From Kroppenstedtia sanguinis (GTDB lineage Bacteria; Bacillota; Bacilli; Thermoactinomycetales; DSM-45169): 64,000 bases of DNA. Positions within the stretch are counted from its first letter, which is position 1, and each line of letters begins with the position of its first letter. This document shows, one piece after another, positions 16,141 to 24,457 of the stretch. The notes beneath the pieces are model-generated. The model was not told the DNA's origin, did no database searches, and saw nothing but the letters and a program-made list of their open reading frames with translations. The position numbers were made by a program, and so were the translations under genes. Where the stretch lies: the NCBI RefSeq assembly GCF_050433445.1, contig NZ_JBNPXF010000016.1, positions 6,888 to 70,887 of the forward strand. The letters run 5' to 3'.

Positions 16141-16857
16141 TTACATAAAATCATGGATCAATGGTTTCACCACGTCGATGGGGATAGCGAAGCTGATGGC
16201 TTGGGAGGGATAGACGACGAGGGTGTTGACCCCGATGGCCTGACCGAGGATGTTGATCAGGGGGCCGCCGCTGTTTCCCGGATTGATGGCTGCATCGGTC
16301 TGGATCACATGGCCAAACCGCCGCTCCCGCAAGTTGAGTGGACGATCTTTCCCGCTAACCACCCCCAACGTGACGGAATGGTGGAGACCGAGGGGGTTAC
16401 CGATGGCGATTGCCCATTCTCCTACTTCGGTATGGCGGGAGGAGCCCATGGTCAGGGGTTGAAGCGGAGTGGAGGAACGGACCTGGATCACCGCGAGGTC
16501 GTGGTGGGTGTCCCTCCAGACTACTCGAGCGGGCAGGGGCTTCTTTCTGCCGAAGAAATGGACCAGTAGCCGGTGGGCGTTTTTAACGACATGTTCGTTG
16601 GTCAAAATGTATCCTCTAGGGGAAATCACAAATCCGGAACCATACTGTCGTCGGGTTTCCTGTCCTTCCTGGTCAGAGGGGATGATCTCGTTGAATAAAC
16701 GATTGAATAAAGATGGGGAGGCAGGTCGACTGTCTTCTTCAGCAGAGATGGAAATCACGCTGTTCCGGACCCTTCGGATCACAGGGACAAATGAATTGGC
16801 GGGATGATTGGCGGAGAGGGAATAAAGTTCACCCTTCCGCCGATGGGAGGCCTTCAT
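16141..16857 (-). CDS. HtrA/DegP-like trypsin-fold serine protease without PDZ domain
   Basis: 238 residues. The catalytic triad is complete: His in YILTNEHVV (about residue 88), Asp in THHDLAVIQV (about 118) and Ser in INPGNSGGPL (about 198). The segment GEWAIAIGNPLG is also typical. It is short for HtrA: there is no transmembrane anchor or signal peptide at the N-terminus and no PDZ domain after the protease. It would therefore act in the cytoplasm unless an upstream start exists, and cannot use PDZ-based substrate capture. Such short forms occur in this group of Firmicutes (family knowledge, moderate certainty). A partial copy lies next to CRISPR array 1 (4674-4911). Confidence 0.92.
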   Translation of the reverse strand: MKASHRRKGELYSLSANHPANSFVPVIRRVRNSVISISAEEDSRPASPSLFNRLFNEIIPSDQEGQETRRQYGSGFVISPRGYILTNEHVVKNAHRLLVHFFGRKKPLPARVVWRDTHHDLAVIQVRSSTPLQPLTMGSSRHTEVGEWAIAIGNPLGLHHSVTLGVVSGKDRPLNLRERRFGHVIQTDAAINPGNSGGPLINILGQAIGVNTLVVYPSQAISFAIPIDVVKPLIHDFM

Positions 16858-17031
16858 ATCAGCCGGTGATGGTGGAAGGTCCCGAGTATTTTACAATCCA
16901 TGCACCTCTTACCTCCTCTCGCAGCCCCGGGGGGCAGTTGGATGGGTGAGCAGTCATTCCTTTCCATCATCTTATTGGGAAAAACGTCCCGGAGTTCGGG
17001 CGGGGATTTCTTTTCCTTCACAATAGACGTC

Positions 17032-17040
17032 TGATACAAT
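17032..17040 (+). promoter_or_regulatory. Extended -10 promoter of speE
   Basis: TG-A-TACAAT at 17032-17040, about 24 bases before the start codon; no clear -35 is needed for an extended -10. Confidence 0.45.
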
Positions 17041-17063
17041 AGGGGAAAAAACAGGGGGACACG

Positions 17064-17945
17064 ATGGACAATAAAAAAATGACTGGATCAGGCTTTTTCG
17101 TGGCAGAAGATGGTACGCAGTGGTTGTCCGACCCTGAAGAACGCTTCGGATTCCGGGCCAGCTGGAAGGTCAACCGATTTCTCCACCGGGAGCGGTCAGA
17201 TTTTCAGGATGTAGCAGTGGTGGAGACCGAAGGGTTTGGAAAAACACTGGTCTTGGATGAAATTGTACAAACGACGGAAGCAGATGGTTTTATATACAAC
17301 GAGATGATCACTCACATTCCCCTGGCAACGCATCCCTCTCCCCAGGATGTCTGTATCATCGGAGGGGGCGATTGTGGAGCCGCCAGGGAAGCAGTCAAAT
17401 ACCCGGCGGTGAAACGGGTGGATCTGGTGGAGATCGATCCAAAAGTGGTGGAAGTGAGTCGGAAATACCTGCCGGAAGTAGCGGGGGCCGGGGAGCTGGA
17501 TCCGCGTATTCAACTCCATTATGAGGATGGGACCTCCTTCATCAGGGAGCGGGAATCTCTGTATGATGTCGTGGTGGTAGATTCTTCGGATCCGGTGGGG
17601 CCGGCGAAGGTTCTGTTTGAACTCCCTTTTTACCAGGATGTTCATCGGGCTCTGAAGAACGACGGTCTCATGGTTTGCCAGAGCGAATCGCCGATCTTTC
17701 ATCCCGAGGTTTTATCCCGAGTCCATCAGACTCTCCGGCAACTGTTTCCGGTGGTTCGCACCTACTTGGCGACCGTACCCACCTATCCGGGAGGAGTGTG
17801 GAGTTTCACCTTGGCATCCAAGTCATACGATCCCCTTTGCGAAGGAAGCGGCCGTTTGCAAACAAAAGGGAATCGCTATGTCGACGGAGAGATCCTGGAG
17901 GGTAGCTTCCGGCTTCCGGTCTATGTAAAAAAGCTTCTTGGTTGA
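17064..17945 (+). CDS. speE: Spermidine synthase (polyamine aminopropyltransferase)
   Basis: 293 residues. Transfers aminopropyl from decarboxylated S-adenosylmethionine to putrescine in the cytosol. The family landmarks are all present: VLDEIVQTTEADGFIYNEM, the nucleotide-binding CIIGGGDCGAAREAVKYP, DLVEIDPKVVEVSRKYLPE, and the catalytic DVVVVDSSDPVGPA. YPGGVWSFTLAS is the conserved C-terminal motif. Slightly longer than the usual 275-280 residues because of about 12 extra N-terminal residues, MDNKKMTGSGFF; the second ATG could also serve. No speA, speB or speD is next to it. Its stop codon overlaps the beginning of the bioY control region. Confidence 0.96.
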   Translation: MDNKKMTGSGFFVAEDGTQWLSDPEERFGFRASWKVNRFLHRERSDFQDVAVVETEGFGKTLVLDEIVQTTEADGFIYNEMITHIPLATHPSPQDVCIIGGGDCGAAREAVKYPAVKRVDLVEIDPKVVEVSRKYLPEVAGAGELDPRIQLHYEDGTSFIRERESLYDVVVVDSSDPVGPAKVLFELPFYQDVHRALKNDGLMVCQSESPIFHPEVLSRVHQTLRQLFPVVRTYLATVPTYPGGVWSFTLASKSYDPLCEGSGRLQTKGNRYVDGEILEGSFRLPVYVKKLLG

Positions 17946-17976
17946 TTGTCAACTATAATTATATTGAGGTTGACAA
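17946..17976 (+). promoter_or_regulatory. BirA operator
   Basis: TTGTCAAC, 15 bases, GTTGACAA: the Firmicutes BirA operator pattern. It covers a TATAAT (17954-17959). Biotin-loaded BirA would block bioY transcription here. Confidence 0.85.
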
Positions 17977-18028
17977 TGGTCAACCTCTTTTTTATGCTTG
18001 GAGAGGAGAAGATAGGGAGGGATCATGG

Positions 18029-18610
18029 ATGACAAAGCGTACCGCCCGGATTCGCAATATGGTCTTGGCTGCCATGTTTGCGGCATTGCTGGCTGTATCG
18101 GGACAGATCGCCATCCCGGTGCCGCCGGTTCCGGTGACGTTGCAAACCCTGGTCGTCATGTTGGCAGGCTCGGTTTTGGGAGCACGATGGGGGGCTACCA
18201 GTGTCGCAATTTTCATTCTACTAGGGGCTTTTGGAGTCCCGGTATTATCCGGGGGGCAGGGAGGGTTGGCGGTTTTGGTCGGACCCACTGGTGGTTACAT
18301 CTGGAGTTGGCCTCTGGCAGCTTTCCTGATCGGCTGGATGACGGAAAGGTCAGCCCCTCGGCTTCGTTTTTGGAAACTGTTAGTCTACCATGTGGTTTGG
18401 GGAATGGCCTTAATCTATCTCTGCGGTACCTTGTGGATGATGTTCAGCCTGGAGTTGGATGTGAGAGCTGCGCTGGCAGGGGGCGTGCTTCCCTTTATTC
18501 CGGGGGATGCGGTTAAAGCGGTCGTCGCTTCCACTGCAGCCCTCAGTTTGAACCGGGCTTGGCCGATCCTCCGACCCCGTCGGGAGCCAGTCGATGAAAA
18601 AACCGCCTGA
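18029..18610 (+). CDS. bioY: Biotin ECF transporter S component BioY
   Basis: 193 residues from ATG 18029, with GGGAGG eight bases upstream. BioY binds biotin and hands it to a shared energy-coupling module (EcfA/A'/T), which is not encoded in this window. Five or six hydrophobic helices. The signature IAIPVPPVPVTLQTLVVMLA and the LGAFGVPVLSGGQGG and GPTGGYIWSW motifs are diagnostic. FIPGDAVKAVVA near the C-terminus is conserved too. The BirA operator directly upstream supports the assignment independently. It follows speE with a gap of about 80 bases but has its own control. Confidence 0.96.
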   Translation: MTKRTARIRNMVLAAMFAALLAVSGQIAIPVPPVPVTLQTLVVMLAGSVLGARWGATSVAIFILLGAFGVPVLSGGQGGLAVLVGPTGGYIWSWPLAAFLIGWMTERSAPRLRFWKLLVYHVVWGMALIYLCGTLWMMFSLELDVRAALAGGVLPFIPGDAVKAVVASTAALSLNRAWPILRPRREPVDEKTA

Positions 18611-18620
18611 TGGCGGGTGA

Positions 18621-19004
18621 TTAGGAAATAGGGATGGAGACCAGGTCTGTATATTGTTGAATATGGCGGATAAAGCGATCGGAGAGGGGGATCAATAGAT
18701 CTGTTGCACCCCGTTCAAACCGGCCGTTACGGTTGATGATAAAGATCCGGCTGGCAGAGATTCTGTAAAAACGATGGGTGAAGGGAGTAACCCCCGTCTC
18801 ATCCCATGGTAGCGTCGAGCCGGTCTGGTTCAGTTGAAAAGGTAGGATGCCCAGCGTCTCCGAGAGCATGACCTGATAAGAGGTGTGGGGCTTTTGGAAA
18901 ATCAGTTCCCGGGTGGTCAGCGTGCATCCCAACCGATGGCGCTTCTGGGACAGCAGGAGCTCGCCTTCCATCCTGTTGACTCGGATAAAATCAGAGTAGG
19001 GCAT
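18621..19004 (-). CDS. Conserved-looking protein of unknown function
   Basis: 127 residues, no signal peptide and no membrane helix. Composition suggests alternating beta strands (RHRLGCTLTTRELIFQK, RIFIINRNGRFERGATDLL), like small PH-type or GRAM-type folds, but this is only an impression. It converges on bioY with a 10-base gap. The upstream region 19005-19100 carries no clear promoter call. I do not recognise it and give no function. Confidence 0.6.
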   Translation of the reverse strand: MPYSDFIRVNRMEGELLLSQKRHRLGCTLTTRELIFQKPHTSYQVMLSETLGILPFQLNQTGSTLPWDETGVTPFTHRFYRISASRIFIINRNGRFERGATDLLIPLSDRFIRHIQQYTDLVSIPIS

Positions 19005-19112
19005 ACAGGATTCACACCTTTATTTTGTGTATTGACCGTATTCTATCATGAATGAGAGGTAAACATCGAAGTATATGTGTGACAAGATAGCCAAAAAGAG
19101 GAGGGCCAGGGA

Positions 19113-19337
19113 TTGCAGGTACCACTGCGAAATATGATCGATCTTCGAAAGCTGTTGCGCCAATATGGTTTGGTTGTATACACGGGAGATCGGATAGGAG
19201 ATCTAGATTTGATGGAAAGTGAACTGACCGACTTGAACCAAGCGGGTTTGCTGGAGCAGCAGATCTACTTACAAGCGAAGGTTTTGATTCGAAACGAAAG
19301 AAGAAAGGTTGGAAAAAACACTTCTTCTTCCCGCTGA
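19113..19337 (+). CDS. yqgQ: YqgQ family small protein (DUF910)
   Basis: 74 residues from TTG 19113, with GAGGAGGG eight bases upstream. The segments DLRKLLRQYGLVVYTGDRIG and DLMESELTDLNQAGL are the signature of the YqgQ family, small three-helix proteins of Bacillales found beside glucokinase glcK in Bacillus subtilis. That neighbour is not present here. The role is unknown; the helical fold suggests nucleic-acid binding. The C-terminal RRKVGKNTSSSR extension is not conserved in the family to my knowledge. Confidence 0.85.
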   Translation: MQVPLRNMIDLRKLLRQYGLVVYTGDRIGDLDLMESELTDLNQAGLLEQQIYLQAKVLIRNERRKVGKNTSSSR

Positions 19338-19405
19338 CAGAAGAAAACTGTCGGTGGCTGCCGACAGTCTTTACATACCTTGTTCGCTGAAGGAGTACCA
19401 GGTGC

Positions 19406-20260
19406 TCATCCCCGAAGCAGGGGCAGGGTGCAACAACGAAAAGCGCCGCCGGATTTCGTGATCTCCGACAGATCGACTTCGATGACGGTGAATCCGCGCT
19501 GGCGCAGTTTTTTGTTCACATCCGGATTGACAGGTTGACTGATGACGGTCCGGTTTCCGATGGAGAGAACGTTGGTTCCCAGGCGGAACTGTTCGTCCTC
19601 ATTGATCTCGATCAAGCTGTAGCGAGAGGCCAGCCGGCGCAGATCGCTGTCTGCAAAAGCCTGTGGATAGATCAAGGCTTCCCGGGAGGAGAGGGGATTG
19701 AACAGGCAATCCAGATGCAGATATTTTTCCGGAAAATGGAGGCTGACCACATTCAGATGGGGAAGCTCCTGCCGAAGAGTGGCAATCGCCTTGCGTGAGG
19801 TACGTCCACTGTCCCCGATGTAGAGGGTATCTTCGTCAATCAGAACATCTCCGCCTTCGATATTTCCTTCCGTGATCCGGGAGAAGGGGATCCCTTCTCT
19901 TTGGAGCCACCCGGTCAACAAATTCTCTTCTCCTTGACGAATCGATTTTTCCATACGGGAGATATACAGGCGGGGACCGATGGTGAAACCGATGTCGCGG
20001 GTGAAGACTTGTTCCGAAAAACGGGGATCCGGCTGAAGCAGGATGACCTTTACCCCCAATTGTTCCAGTACGTCGATCAGATGTTGATGTTGCTGTTGCG
20101 CTTTCTCCCGATCGATATTTTCATCCGCAAAATGGCGCTGAGTGCGGTTGATCACTTCTCGAATCTCCAAAAAACGGGGTGAACAAAGGAGCACCTGTTT
20201 TAAAGGAGCATATTCGCTGCGGCAGTCTGGCCGGGAGATTTGTACAGTGGTTTGGGTCAT
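19406..20260 (-). CDS. Dimethylarginine dimethylaminohydrolase-like (amidinotransferase superfamily)
   Basis: 284 residues. Members of this fold hydrolyse guanidino compounds such as methylated arginine to citrulline and an amine. The active site can be read: FTRDIGF (Asp/Arg of substrate binding), GNIEGGDVLID (Glu), KYLHLDCLFNPL (catalytic His), and SGGAFRCCTLPL near the C-terminus (catalytic Cys). NRTQRHFADENIDREKAQQQ is an extra helical stretch of the family subgroup. Arginine deiminase would be longer (about 400), so a DDAH-like enzyme is favoured. It stands alone between yqgQ (opposite strand) and leuD. The 110-base gap to leuD holds the leuD terminator. Confidence 0.88.
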   Translation of the reverse strand: MTQTTVQISRPDCRSEYAPLKQVLLCSPRFLEIREVINRTQRHFADENIDREKAQQQHQHLIDVLEQLGVKVILLQPDPRFSEQVFTRDIGFTIGPRLYISRMEKSIRQGEENLLTGWLQREGIPFSRITEGNIEGGDVLIDEDTLYIGDSGRTSRKAIATLRQELPHLNVVSLHFPEKYLHLDCLFNPLSSREALIYPQAFADSDLRRLASRYSLIEINEDEQFRLGTNVLSIGNRTVISQPVNPDVNKKLRQRGFTVIEVDLSEITKSGGAFRCCTLPLLRG

Positions 20261-20339
20261 GGACAGACGTCCTTTCAGAATGATCTATTCAGGTGTTAAC
20301 CTTTCCTTTCTGTGTTAATCCATGTACAGGAAAATAGGA

Positions 20340-20361
20340 AGACCACCCTTGCGGATGGTCT
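20340..20361 (-). terminator. Terminator of leuCD
   Basis: AGACCA/TGGTCT stem right after the leuD stop, followed on the minus strand by TCCTATTTTCC. Weak T-run. Confidence 0.55.
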
Positions 20362-20370
20362 GGCTTGGGA

Positions 20371-20991
20371 TTATACAGTTGTGCCTGTCTGGATGGAATA
20401 GAAAGGGGGGAGATTCTTTTCATAGGCGCGGATTTTTTCTTCCTGAAGCAGGGTAACGGCGATATCGTCCAGTCCCTCCAGTAAGAAATGGCGTCGGTGG
20501 GGCTCCACTGCAAAGGAGATGACCCATCCGTTGTCGTCATGGATTTGCTCAGTTTCCAGGTCGACGGTGAGGGTGCGGGTAGTTCCTGCTACCACCCGTT
20601 CAAAAAGGTGGTCGACGGTCTCTTCGGGGAGACGGATGGGCAGAATCCCGTTTTTGAAACAATTATTATAAAAAATATCGGCGAAGGAAGGGGCGATGAG
20701 AGCCCGAAAACCATAATCATGCAGTGACCAAGGGGCGTGTTCCCGGGAAGAACCACATCCGAAATTGGAGCGGGTGAGCAGGATACTACCTGCCTGGTAC
20801 TCCTCCCGGTTCAGTACAAAATCGGGGATGAGCTCCCCCTGATCGTCAAAACGCCAGTTATAAAAGAGGTACTTGCCAAACCCGGTCCGTTCCACACGTT
20901 TCAGAAACTGCTTGGGGATGATCTGGTCCGTGTCCACATTGGCCCGATCCAAAGGGACGACCTCTCCGGTATGTTTCTTGAAAGCTCGCAT
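20371..20991 (-). CDS. leuD: 3-isopropylmalate dehydratase small subunit
   Basis: 206 residues. With LeuC it isomerises 2-isopropylmalate to 3-isopropylmalate in leucine synthesis. Recognised by VPLDRANVDTDQIIPKQFLK at the N-terminus, LTRSNFGCGSSREHAPWSLH (the swivelling domain anion-binding loop) and DIFYNNCFKNGILPI. Length is typical. The start lies 12 bases after the leuC stop, with GAGGGATTGAC upstream, so the two are translated from one message. No leuA or leuB is in the window. Confidence 0.97.
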   Translation of the reverse strand: MRAFKKHTGEVVPLDRANVDTDQIIPKQFLKRVERTGFGKYLFYNWRFDDQGELIPDFVLNREEYQAGSILLTRSNFGCGSSREHAPWSLHDYGFRALIAPSFADIFYNNCFKNGILPIRLPEETVDHLFERVVAGTTRTLTVDLETEQIHDDNGWVISFAVEPHRRHFLLEGLDDIAVTLLQEEKIRAYEKNLPPFYSIQTGTTV

Positions 20992-21003
20992 GTCAATCCC
21001 TCC

Positions 21004-22416
21004 TCAGTCTGCTAATTTCCAATCGCGCACATCAACAAAATGACCTTTAATGGCCGCCGCCGCTGCCATCATCGGACTGACCAAGTGGGTTCGTCCTCCG
21101 CGACCTTGTCGCCCTTCGAAATTGCGGTTGGAGGTGGAGGCGCATCGTTCACCAGCCTGCAGGATATCATCATTCATCCCCAGGCACATGCTGCAACCGG
21201 ATTCTCGCCATTCAAATCCGGCATCTTGAAAGATGCGGTCCAACCCCTCGGTTTCCGCTTGGATTTTTACCTGTTGAGAGCCGGGGACTACCATGGCCCG
21301 CACACCGGGTGCCACTTGGCGATTCTTTACCACGCGGGCGGCGGTGCGTAGATCTTCGATCCGGGCATTGGTGCAGGAGCCGATAAATACCCGATCCAAT
21401 TGGATCTCGGTAATAGGCATGCCGGGGGTGAGATCCATGTACTCCAGAGCGTTTTCTACGGACTTTCTGTCTGTTACCGTGGAAAAAGCGGCGGGATCCG
21501 GCACTCTTCCAGTCACTCCAGTTCCCATCCCCGGGCTGGTACCCCAGGTCACTTGCGGGACGATCTCAGTGGCGTTGAGCTCCACTCGTTTATCATAGTC
21601 AGCCCCTTCATCGGTACGAAGTTGGCTCCAATCTTCCTTGGCTTGTTCCAGGGCTTCTCCTTGGGGAGCGAAGGGTTTTCCCTCTAGGTAGCGGAAGGTA
21701 GTCTCATCGGGAGCGACCATTCCCGCCCGAGCTCCGGCTTCGATGGACATATTGCAGATGGTCATCCGCTCTTCCATAGACATCTGGCGAATCGCTTCCC
21801 CTGTATACTCGATGACGGTGCCGGTGGCTCCGTCGGTTCCGATCTTTGCGATGACAGAGAGGATGACATCTTTGGCGGTGACACCTGGAGCCAAGCGTCC
21901 CTTTACATGAACCTCCATCGTCTTCGGTTTCATCTGTTGCAGACACTGGGTTGCCAGTACATGCTCCACTTCGCTGGTCCCGATCCCAAAGGCCAAAGCA
22001 CCAAAAGCGCCGTGGGTGGAGGTGTGGCTGTCCCCACAGACGATGGTTTTTCCTGGAAGGGTCAACCCCAATTCCGGTCCGATCACGTGTACGATTCCCT
22101 GTCCGGGACTGTGGAGATCATACAGACGAATTCCGAATTCCTCACAGTTTTGAGCGAGAGTGTTGATCTGCGTGGCGGAAGTAGGGTCCTTGATTGGCAG
22201 ATGACGGTTGAGGGTGGGGACATTGTGGTCCATCGTGGCTATGGTTAAATCCGGGCGCCGCACTTTGCGTCCATTGAGTCGCAAACCTTCAAATGCTTGA
22301 GGTGAGGTAACTTCGTGGACGAGGTGGAGATCGATGTACAGGATCGCCGGCTTTCCTTCTTCCTGATCGATCACATGACGTTCCCATACTTTTTCGAATA
22401 ATGTACGTGGCTTCAC
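21004..22416 (-). CDS. leuC: 3-isopropylmalate dehydratase large subunit
   Basis: 470 residues from GTG 22416 (MKPRTLFEKVWERH), preceded by GAGGTGA; an in-frame GTG at 22425 sits on the ribosome site itself. Aconitase-family 4Fe-4S enzyme. Cluster ligands are seen in VFIGSCTNARIEDL and ESGCSMCLGMNDD, and GDSHTSTHGAFGALAFGIGT is the classic active-site motif. The C-terminus STSNRNFEGRQG is conserved. Operon partner leuD follows directly. A sigma-A promoter at 22478-22505 is about 60 bases upstream, leaving too little leader for a T-box or a leucine attenuator. Confidence 0.98.
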   Translation of the reverse strand: MKPRTLFEKVWERHVIDQEEGKPAILYIDLHLVHEVTSPQAFEGLRLNGRKVRRPDLTIATMDHNVPTLNRHLPIKDPTSATQINTLAQNCEEFGIRLYDLHSPGQGIVHVIGPELGLTLPGKTIVCGDSHTSTHGAFGALAFGIGTSEVEHVLATQCLQQMKPKTMEVHVKGRLAPGVTAKDVILSVIAKIGTDGATGTVIEYTGEAIRQMSMEERMTICNMSIEAGARAGMVAPDETTFRYLEGKPFAPQGEALEQAKEDWSQLRTDEGADYDKRVELNATEIVPQVTWGTSPGMGTGVTGRVPDPAAFSTVTDRKSVENALEYMDLTPGMPITEIQLDRVFIGSCTNARIEDLRTAARVVKNRQVAPGVRAMVVPGSQQVKIQAETEGLDRIFQDAGFEWRESGCSMCLGMNDDILQAGERCASTSNRNFEGRQGRGGRTHLVSPMMAAAAAIKGHFVDVRDWKLAD

Positions 22417-22477
22417 AGGACTCACCTCATTTTTCAGTATTTTTAGAAGAGAGGGGGTTGGAAAATATATTGTTGCT

Positions 22478-22505
22478 ATTGTAGCAAACTTCAGGAGAGG
22501 TGCAA
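22478..22505 (-). promoter_or_regulatory. Promoter of leuCD
   Basis: Minus strand TTGCAC (22505-22500), 16-base spacer, TACAAT (22483-22478). A 12-base palindrome-like TTGCTAC..TAGCAAC element overlaps the -10 (GTTGCTATTGTAGCAAAC on the plus strand), a possible operator. Confidence 0.7.
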
Positions 22506-22572
22506 CACCTTTTTGTCATCTTATTTATTTAAAGCGTAGATGCGGGGAAAGAACAAAGGGATTGGAGAAATC

Positions 22573-22594
22573 AAAAAAACCGCCACAGAGGCGG
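22573..22594 (-). terminator. Terminator downstream of the YfiT-like gene
   Basis: CCGCC / GGCGG stem with TTTTTTT on the minus strand. About 160 bases after the broken YfiT frame; the bases between hold nothing recognisable. Confidence 0.75.
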
Positions 22595-22754
22595 ATTCAA
22601 GAGGTGCTAATTTTTCCTGATACCTGGATCCTAATTTCTCCTCCAGTTTATCGTTTTCTGAACCAGATGGCAAGGGGATTTAACTAATTATTTTAACTTA
22701 ATATAAATGTTCCTCTTTAGACGGAGTCATTCCCTTATGGATCCTAATTTCAAT

Positions 22755-23225
22755 TCATTGATGAAATATGATTTTAAAGCGGTGGGCGTCCTCCAGGGTC
22801 AAAAATCCCCACTCGGGATGCAGGTACCCTTTCCGAAATTCTTCTGACCGCAGGGATTGAAGTAACCTCGTCCATCGCTGATGAAGAGCCTTGAGAAAAT
22901 CGATTGAGACGTGGATCTCCAACCGGGAATTGGGAAGGTGGTTCCATTTGTCCGGGTCAAAGGGAGAGATGATAGGCCGTTCTTCAGTCAGGGCTCGTTT
23001 GAACCTCAGGTATCCGTATAGTTGGCTGTGGGGCAGATGATGGACCACTTGCTGCAGAGTCCAGCCATCGGGACGGTAGGAAGTGTCCAATTGTTCCCGA
23101 TCCAAATCGGAGACGGCCTCCTTCAGTCGGTGAGGAGTTTCTGCCAACACCCAGATATGCCATTCATGGGACTCCTTTTCTCGGTGAGGATTGAAACGGC
23201 CAATCGGATAACGCAGGTGTTCCGC
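22755..23225 (-). pseudogene. Broken YfiT-like DinB-superfamily protein (bacillithiol transferase type)
   Basis: The frame reads RYPIGRF...WHIWVLAETPHRLKEAV, then LDTSYRPDGWTLQQVVHHLP and a KWNHLPNSRLEIHVS block, clearly the YfiT family of metal-dependent proteins linked to bacillithiol. Two defects: at the expected start (23225, ten bases after AAGGAGGG) the codon is GCG instead of a start, and the C-terminus changes after LTLEDAHRF, losing the conserved YAWHGRHHLAHI-type metal-binding end. The first usable GTG (23150) would drop 25 conserved residues. So the gene is probably dead. It is the last gene of the decayed ABC operon. Confidence 0.75.
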
Positions 23226-23295
23226 AGAGAGGATCCCTCCTTTTGTATGTTTTTCCTGGACCGCTGGCCCGGATCTAAACCACCAATCCTCTGAA

Positions 23296-24266
23296 TTAAG
23301 CTGTTCCTTCTTTGCCGTGGTGGAGGTGCTTTTCCATCCGATTGAGTAAGAAAGTGGAGATTAAAACCAATGCCAGATAGTAAAGTCCGTTGCCGGCATA
23401 GGTGAGAAGGGGCTGGTAATTGGCGGAAGCCTCGGACAATGCCATTCCGAACAACTCATTCACACCGATATAAGCAACCAGGGAAGAGTCTTTCGGGCCG
23501 ATGATAAACTGGTTTCCCAGCGGGGGCAACGAACGCCGAAAAGCCTGAGACATGATGATTCTACCCATGGACTGAGCATAACGGGCTGCCTCCATCTGGC
23601 CTCGGTCTATGGACTGAATGGCTCCCCGGAAGATCTCTGCAATATAGGCAGCGGCATGAAATCCCAGAGCCAAAATTCCGGCGGGAAATTCATTGATGTT
23701 CCAACCCAGTCCTTGGGCCAAACCAAAATAAAAAAACATGATTTGTATCAGGCGTGTTGATTAGCCATATTTTGGGTGGGGAGATCGTGTTCACCCACGC
23801 GACCGTTGCCATCCGGCAAGGAAGTGAAAACTGGCCGCTCCAAATCTGACCATCGGGCAGGGGCAAAGCCTTACGGAAGCAACACAGGGAAGAGGTTGCC
23901 CCTAAACGCCCTCCCTCCAGATTCTCCGCTGGGTAGGATGGCTACCTTCATCTAGAGCTTCAGCTCCTTTGGATTGTAGTGCCCATGGTACAAAGGTCGC
24001 TTTGGCAGCACACGACTCCCTTCCGCTGCCCATTTTCTGGTTAATCAACAGCCCTGGATCTGTATAATCAAAGGGGTGCCCCGGATCAAGGTGATATAGA
24101 GGTTGGCGATCTATTGTAACACCCGAATGGAGGAGATTTTGCAGAAAGCGAGGATCAGCCCCAATGCACTTCCTAGAATCAGGGATACAAAGGTGAGTTG
24201 AACCGTGATCCAGGCGGCATGGCCAAAACCAGCCGCTGTGGTGACTAATATTTCGCGGAAGTTCAT
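23296..24266 (-). pseudogene. Amino-acid ABC transporter permease, split by a MITE and a stop codon
   Basis: Start ATG 24266 (MNFREILVTTAAGFGHAAWI) with AAAGGAG upstream. The N-terminal half ends at TAG 24111 after ISSIRVLQ; reading through gives IANLYITLIRGTPLIIQ, the conserved His/Glu-type permease motif (R-G-T-P), which shows that the TAG is a nonsense mutation. MITE copy F then interrupts the frame. Precise removal of the element and one target copy yields LIIQIMFFYFGLAQGLGWN, in frame, running to the normal end with GLALGFHAAAYIAEIFRGAI-like EAA loop. Two independent hits make it a certain pseudogene. The usual ATPase gene is not beside it. Confidence 0.93.
23749..24056. mobile_element. 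MITE copy F (308 bp) inside the permease gene
   Basis: Starts CAGGCGTGTTGATTAGCC, ends GGTTAATCAACAGCCCTG; duplications GATTTGTAT (23740-23748) and GATCTGTAT (24057-24065) differ at one base. Reference-quality copy of the long type, nearly identical to copy D. Confidence 0.94.
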
Positions 24267-24403
24267 CGATTTTTTCTCTCCTTTGTAGGCCTCCTCTTGG
24301 CTGGAAGGATTTGCCAATTCAGTGGATCCGGGGGATCAAGTAGAGGTGTCTGCTCTTTCAGATACATGAATAGAATGCTCCACTCATAGCTTTGGATCAC
24401 ACT

Positions 24404-24457
24404 TTAGAAACGTTGTGATTATATTGACTTTGAACAGTTTTATCACAACGTTTCTAA
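24404..24457. repeat. Palindromic repeat of the GAAACGTTGTGAT type
   Basis: TTAGAAACGTTGTGAT and its exact 16-base complement ATCACAACGTTTCTAA enclose 22 bases. It overlaps the stop codon of the solute-binding protein fragment. Related ends occur in the fold-back element at 33847-33962, and a single end at 42352. Confidence 0.75.

Noticed and set aside
22440..22640. T-box or attenuator in front of leuC
   Set aside because: The promoter lies only about 60 bases upstream of the start, no T-box core sequence or leader peptide with leucines is visible; the hairpin at 22573 belongs to the gene behind.
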